Shown here: positions 59,851 through 64,000 of the stretch, one piece after another
How positions within the stretch are numbered: position 1 is the stretch's first letter
How the letters are laid out: the number at the start of each line of letters is the position of its first letter
NCBI RefSeq assembly: GCF_014529535.1
Contig: NC_050735.1
Span: 1,364,001-1,428,000 of the forward strand
Source of the DNA: Bradysia coprophila
Taxonomy: Eukaryota; Arthropoda; Insecta; Diptera; Sciaridae
Direction: 5' to 3'
DNA: 64,000 nucleotides
Made by a program: the position numbers and the translations under genes
Notes under the pieces: generated by a model
Databases searched by the model: none
What the model saw: only the letters and a program-made list of their open reading frames with translations
Told to the model about the DNA's origin: nothing

Positions 59851-62800
59851 ATGAGGCTGGTGAAAATCTTAAGACAATTGAAAATACCACGATGGTCAAC
59901 GATTGTGTCGTGTGTGTTTTATGTAATATTTATGTTGATGGTACTATGTGTGACGTTCCCATTGAAATCGTCGTCACAAAATAAATTATCCGAAACTAAT
60001 GCGGACGAATTGAAAAAAAGTGAATGGAGCCATACGGATGATTTGACCAAGGATTTGAAGGCAAAAGACGGTGCAATAAAACGACCAATTTTAGGCGATA
60101 CTGTGATAATAAGTAATTCCATGAATGGTAATAAACTACTGACAAAAACATTTTACAGGTTTGTTCGTTTCAAATGTGTTCGATTTTTTATTAACTATAG
60201 TCTGTAGTAAGCTATACCAATACCCTATTCTCCTGTGTGTAGAACTGGATAATTTTTAGAGGAAATGTTTTCTAGGAAATGTTTTAGAGATCTGTCAGTG
60301 TGTGGAATTTGTATTTCCCGCGAATTACGAGATCGACCGTAACCCCAACATTTTCAAAATATTCCGCTTGGTATAGGTAAATGATGTTTGGAAAGTAGAG
60401 CTAAAATGTTTTAGATTTTCGTAAATTTCTATTACATTTCGTCAGAAAATTACTGATGTCGTAGATCTATTAGATCTATCTAAACTAACTTCACTGCAAT
60501 GGCGCTTCATGGAAATTTAACAGACTGAAGGTTTTTCACCTGAAAATAGATCGCCAAGAATGAAGTACTGAAAAAAACTGTGGCGCTTCGCAGGCCAACC
60601 GAGGTTTTCTATTGATCATTTTTGAAATATCTAGACGGCGCTACTTTCTATGAGAAACTTGGCACTTTGACTGATACAATTGGCTATTTGAAGGGTGCGA
60701 TAGTGGAAAATAATTGTACCAGCCGAAGTGCCAAGTTTCACGACGAAAGTATTGACGCAAGATAGTAGTGAATAAATTTTGTACTAGTCAATGTGTCAAG
60801 TTTCACATAGAAAGTAACGCCGTCTGGATTTTTTGAAAATAGCCAATAGAGCGTGCATTTAAGAGGCATCGGTACTTAGCTAAAATTAGAGTCATTCTAG
60901 TATTTCATTTTGGATGATATCTTTTCATCAGAATCCTTTTCGAAAAATGTATACGACCGCAATAACGACCATGAGTGTGTTAGCTTTCAACAGAAATTAG
61001 ATTTTGGTGTAGTGAACAAACAATATTTCTCAGTACTGCAGGGGCTATTTAGTTGAATTAATTTGCCGAAATTCGCCAAAATTCGCCAAAATTCGTCGAA
61101 ATTCGCCGAAATTCTCCCAAATTAAAAAATTCAAATTTTGAAAATTTTCTTCCAAATTTATGTTTTTTGAAATATTTTGCTAGTTTTGTGATATAGCATA
61201 ACAAAAATATGCAAGAATCTACCAAATTCACAAATATATATGTAAAATTCACAAAATTAGGACATTTTTCATCGTTTTTCCAAAAAAAAGCCATCATGGC
61301 TTCCCGGTTAAAAATAGATTTCTAGAATGTCTTGGCCAAAAATATGTAACTAAGCTCTACGATTCTTTGAAATTTCTTAAAATCATGTATAAATTCACAA
61401 AAAATCGCCAAAACTCGTCAAAATTCGCCAAAATTCGTCAAAATTCGCCAAAATTCGTCAAATTCTCCAAATTCAACTAAATAGCCCCTGCAGTACTGTC
61501 ACTTATTGACGCAACAGCCCCTAAGCAAAAAATGGAATAGAAAGTCGGGTCATCTGTTATGAGATAGCGAAAATATTTTTGTGAAATACAAGTAAATCGT
61601 AGTCAACTATTTAAAAAAAAGATGTCATTGGCATCGAACTTATGTGCTAGGCCGCGCGTCTGAATGGCATTACCTCCTCACTATATTTACCTTGGGAAAA
61701 ACATGAACATAGGTGAAGGGGACAAAACTAAAAAAAATGACGGACGTCTTTTATGGACAGCCCCTAACCAATACATACAAATATATGCCCAGATATGGTC
61801 GAAACTAGTATACGAACCCGATATCGATCTACCATCGAATTATTTAAGAATGAAATATTTAATAATGCATGTAGGTGTTTAGTGCTGTTAGTATTGGTAT
61901 AGGTCATGATCATACTTCCAAAGAAATGATTTAGTAAACAAGAAAATTCTTTTGTTAGTTCAACATTTTGTATGGTATCAACGCACTTCTAGCAAACGTG
62001 CTTTTAATGACAGCTGCCAAAATTTGTTTGATACACTGTCCAGTTTTAGTGCCCTATTTAGAGTACCACTCATGCTTGAAGTGCGTTGATGGTATACTTT
62101 CACGATGATGCACTCTTATCAAGACTTTCAATTTGCCGTAAAAACGCTTGCATTATACATACCATAGTACCAGTTCCACCCGAAAGTCAAATTGCCTGTT
62201 AAACGGGTTTCAAGAAATATTTTCATAAACGAAACAATGAAACATTTCGATGACCTAAACTGATTTGCTTGGTATTGAAAATTACGTTCACCGACTCTCT
62301 TCATTCGATGAGTTGCATTGCAATTCGGTTATCATTTCATTCGTTTATGAGACAAACGAGGACTGTTTAATAAACAGTGTTTATGGTCGACGCTATAATT
62401 CAACAGTTAATTGCCATTCAATTTTCAGGGCTGATTTAAACAAAGACTTAACACTCACCGTTCAAGAGCTTGCTCGGTTCATCAACGGACGTGTACGCGA
62501 CCATGTTGACATGGCCATCAAAGCGAATCCAACCAATTTCGCTGCGATTGATGTCTCGCCTAGAGATGGACTTGTTACTTGGGACGAGTATCATGCGTTT
62601 TTCTTGAAATCAAGAGGACTGAACGATGAGTACATAAAGAACCACGACGAAAAGAAGCACATTCCGTTGGATCGTAAGACTAAAGGTTTGAACTGTCCGT
62701 TTCCGTGGTACACAGGTTTTTAAATGTGAGAAAAACAAATTGTAGAGGAAATGATGCGTGACAAAGCACTTTGGTCCGAAGCAGCACGAACTGACTCTTT

Positions 62801-63376
62801 CAGCTTGACACTGGACGAATTTCTCACTTTTCGCCATCCAGAATCGAGTGTTTCGAATCTATTAACCTTGGTCGATGATCTCTTGCGACAATTTGACGAA
62901 GATGGAGATGATAATCTAACTCTCGACGAATTTTCGGTATTTTGATTGTACACTCACCCACCTGAAACACTTAAATTTCATGAATTTTCTTTTGAAACGA
63001 AAAGCAAGTGTCAGCTGACGATTTGGACGATAAATGGCGGAAGTATATCATCACAAAGACTATGTACGAGCGTCAGGAAGAGTTTAAAAGACTAATCGAC
63101 ACTGACCATAATGGTAAAGCTAACCGTTCGGAACTGTTGTCATATGTCGATCCAAGACATCCGCGCCATGCATTGACCGAAGCGGCCAGCTTATTTAATT
63201 TGGCTGATGAGAATAACGATCAACGTTTGGACTTAGATGAGGTAATGATTTGGCAACTTATCGCATTGGTACATTTCATCACAATTTTTACATGTCCTTA
63301 GGTATTGAGCCATGCAGACTCGTTCATTAGATCAAAAGTGATATCTACGTATGAGAATTTCCACGATGAATTTTAG
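59851..63376 (+). CDS. 45 kDa calcium-binding protein (Cab45/SDF4 orthologue), EF-hand, secretory pathway
   Basis: Exons 59851-60158, 62429-62685, 62746-62936, 63005-63241 and 63302-63376 give 355 aa (human Cab45 is about 362). CREC-family Cab45 binds calcium in the Golgi lumen and sorts secretory cargo. A hydrophobic segment at about residues 17-39 follows a basic start and can be a signal peptide or type II anchor. EF loops: DLNKDLTLTVQE (105-116, formed across the first splice), a degenerate second around SPRDGLVTWDEY, a degenerate third (SLTLDEF), then canonical DEDGDDNLTLDE (239-250), DTDHNGKANRSE (284-295) and DENNDQRLDLDE (320-331). The C-terminus FHDEF resembles the HEEF end of human Cab45. 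The donor of exon 2 (GTTTGA) is weaker than an in-phase GTAAGA 12 nt upstream, but keeping the residues matches the family alignment. Confidence 0.9.
61039..61490. mobile_element. 452-bp hAT-like MITE with AAATTCGCC-repeat interior
   Basis: Terminal inverted repeats CAGGGGCTATTTAGTTGAAT are perfect over 20 bp and flanked by identical 8-mers CAGTACTG (61031-61038 and 61491-61498). The inside of both ends is built from degenerate AAATTCGCCAAAATTCGTC units. Confidence 0.85.
61970..62097. mobile_element. Short inverted-repeat element
   Basis: The ends GTATGGTATCAACGCACTTC and GAAGTGCGTTGATGGTATAC pair closely. A diverged relative is at about 34850-35020. Confidence 0.65.
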
Positions 63377-64000
63377 ATCGACCAGAAACTACGTCTTTTT
63401 TAGATCAATTGTTTACGAAATCTTTAAAATGTGTATCGTTGTTATCCTACCGTATATACTTCTAACCCTCACTGATGACAATACGACATCAGTCGGGGAT
63501 ATAATTTCACCTTTTGTGAGCGCGATATTTCGTGTGATTGAAATGCATAAGAAAAGTAAATAGAAATGAATCCGTCCCTTCTTTCTTAATTCTTCATCGT
63601 GTAAATATGTCGTAAGATTGAGGAAAATAAAGTATTAACCGTTTCAACTGTTACTGGTTTTTGTTCCTTGGCATCCTCATAGACCATACTCTTCTTCTAT
63701 TCTGGACTATTCTGGCTAATTCGGTAAAGTGTATGTGTACGACAAACGCAATGGAAGATTTCACAACAGAAGTAACAGATTCGAGAGGCAGACAGGATGG
63801 CAAATTACTGGTTTTCGAACGCAAATAATGTTGTAAATGTCATCATTTTCAATTGAAAGTATTAAGTGTATAAACGATGCTTGTCATGCATGCGTACAGT
63901 GACAGTATAGTAACGAATTAATTGACGATTCACGACTAGCTCTGAATAAGATCTAGTCGAGTCGAATCGAATCTTAGCATATCGGTTCATACGTTTTGTT
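63377..64000. other. 3' region of the Cab45 gene and right flank
   Basis: An AATAAA polyadenylation signal at 63626-63631 lies 250 bp after the stop codon. Beyond it I see no exon or repeat to the end of the window. Confidence 0.6.

Larger units (their letters stand above)
60159..62428. other. Intron 1 of the Cab45 gene, with three repeat elements
   Basis: The 2270-nt intron splits the first EF-hand. It contains a half copy of the palindromic repeat from 22 kb (about 60860-61015), the hAT-like MITE at 61039-61490 and the inverted-repeat element at 61970-62097. Confidence 0.75.

Noticed and set aside
62673..62685. Alternative stronger donor GTAAGA within Cab45 exon 2
   Set aside because: In phase, but its use would delete four residues that align with the conserved family sequence; the downstream donor was kept, with some doubt.

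Overview
The window reads as a piece of an AT-rich insect nuclear genome, most likely from a fly (Diptera). It has spliced genes with very short GT-AG introns (60-76 nt is common), a moody-type G-protein coupled receptor, an insect odorant receptor of the 7tm_6 type, and dense small DNA transposons. There are no bacterial operon signs. A lower (nematoceran) fly is my guess, but the sequence alone cannot fix it.

Six protein-coding genes can be supported after splicing by eye. (1) 6109-7654 (+): a secreted selenium-binding-protein/methanethiol-oxidase family protein, 2 exons, 479 aa. (2) 23997-25652 (+): mitochondrial glutamate dehydrogenase, 2 exons around a 60-nt intron, 531 aa. (3) 39860-46619 (+): the GPCR moody, 8 coding exons, 455 aa. 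(4) 49405-50877 (-): an odorant receptor, 4 coding exons, 385 aa. (5) 55079-57733 (-): an unrecognised coiled-coil protein, 6 coding exons, 217 aa. (6) 59851-63376 (+): an orthologue of the 45 kDa calcium-binding protein Cab45/SDF4, 5 exons, 355 aa. Genes 5 and 6 are arranged head to head. The genes share no obvious pathway. They are housekeeping, secretory-route, glial-barrier and chemosensory genes separated by long transposon-filled spacers.

The rest is mostly non-autonomous mobile DNA. Two copies of a Helentron/HINE-like rolling-circle element (1594-3972 and 26582-28659) carry a 19-bp palindromic minisatellite. The second copy sits inside a 747-bp element with terminal inverted repeats (TIRs) and 8-bp target duplications (26027-28851). 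An uninterrupted copy of that host element lies at 14217-14963 in the opposite orientation, so the window contains its own empty-site control: removing the insert gives exactly 747 bp. Further TIR elements with 8-bp target duplications lie at 32756-34546, 36804-37094 and 61039-61490, and a probable one at 9562-9661. Many short fold-back elements and small MITE families fill the spacers, including a local cluster of one family at 45.8-51.3 kb around the odorant receptor.

No rRNA gene, CRISPR array or confident tRNA was seen. The most unusual features are the strand-switching palindromic satellite, the recurring GCGAAGC mini-hairpin motif in several unrelated repeats, and TIR elements whose interiors consist almost entirely of degenerate short-period repeats.
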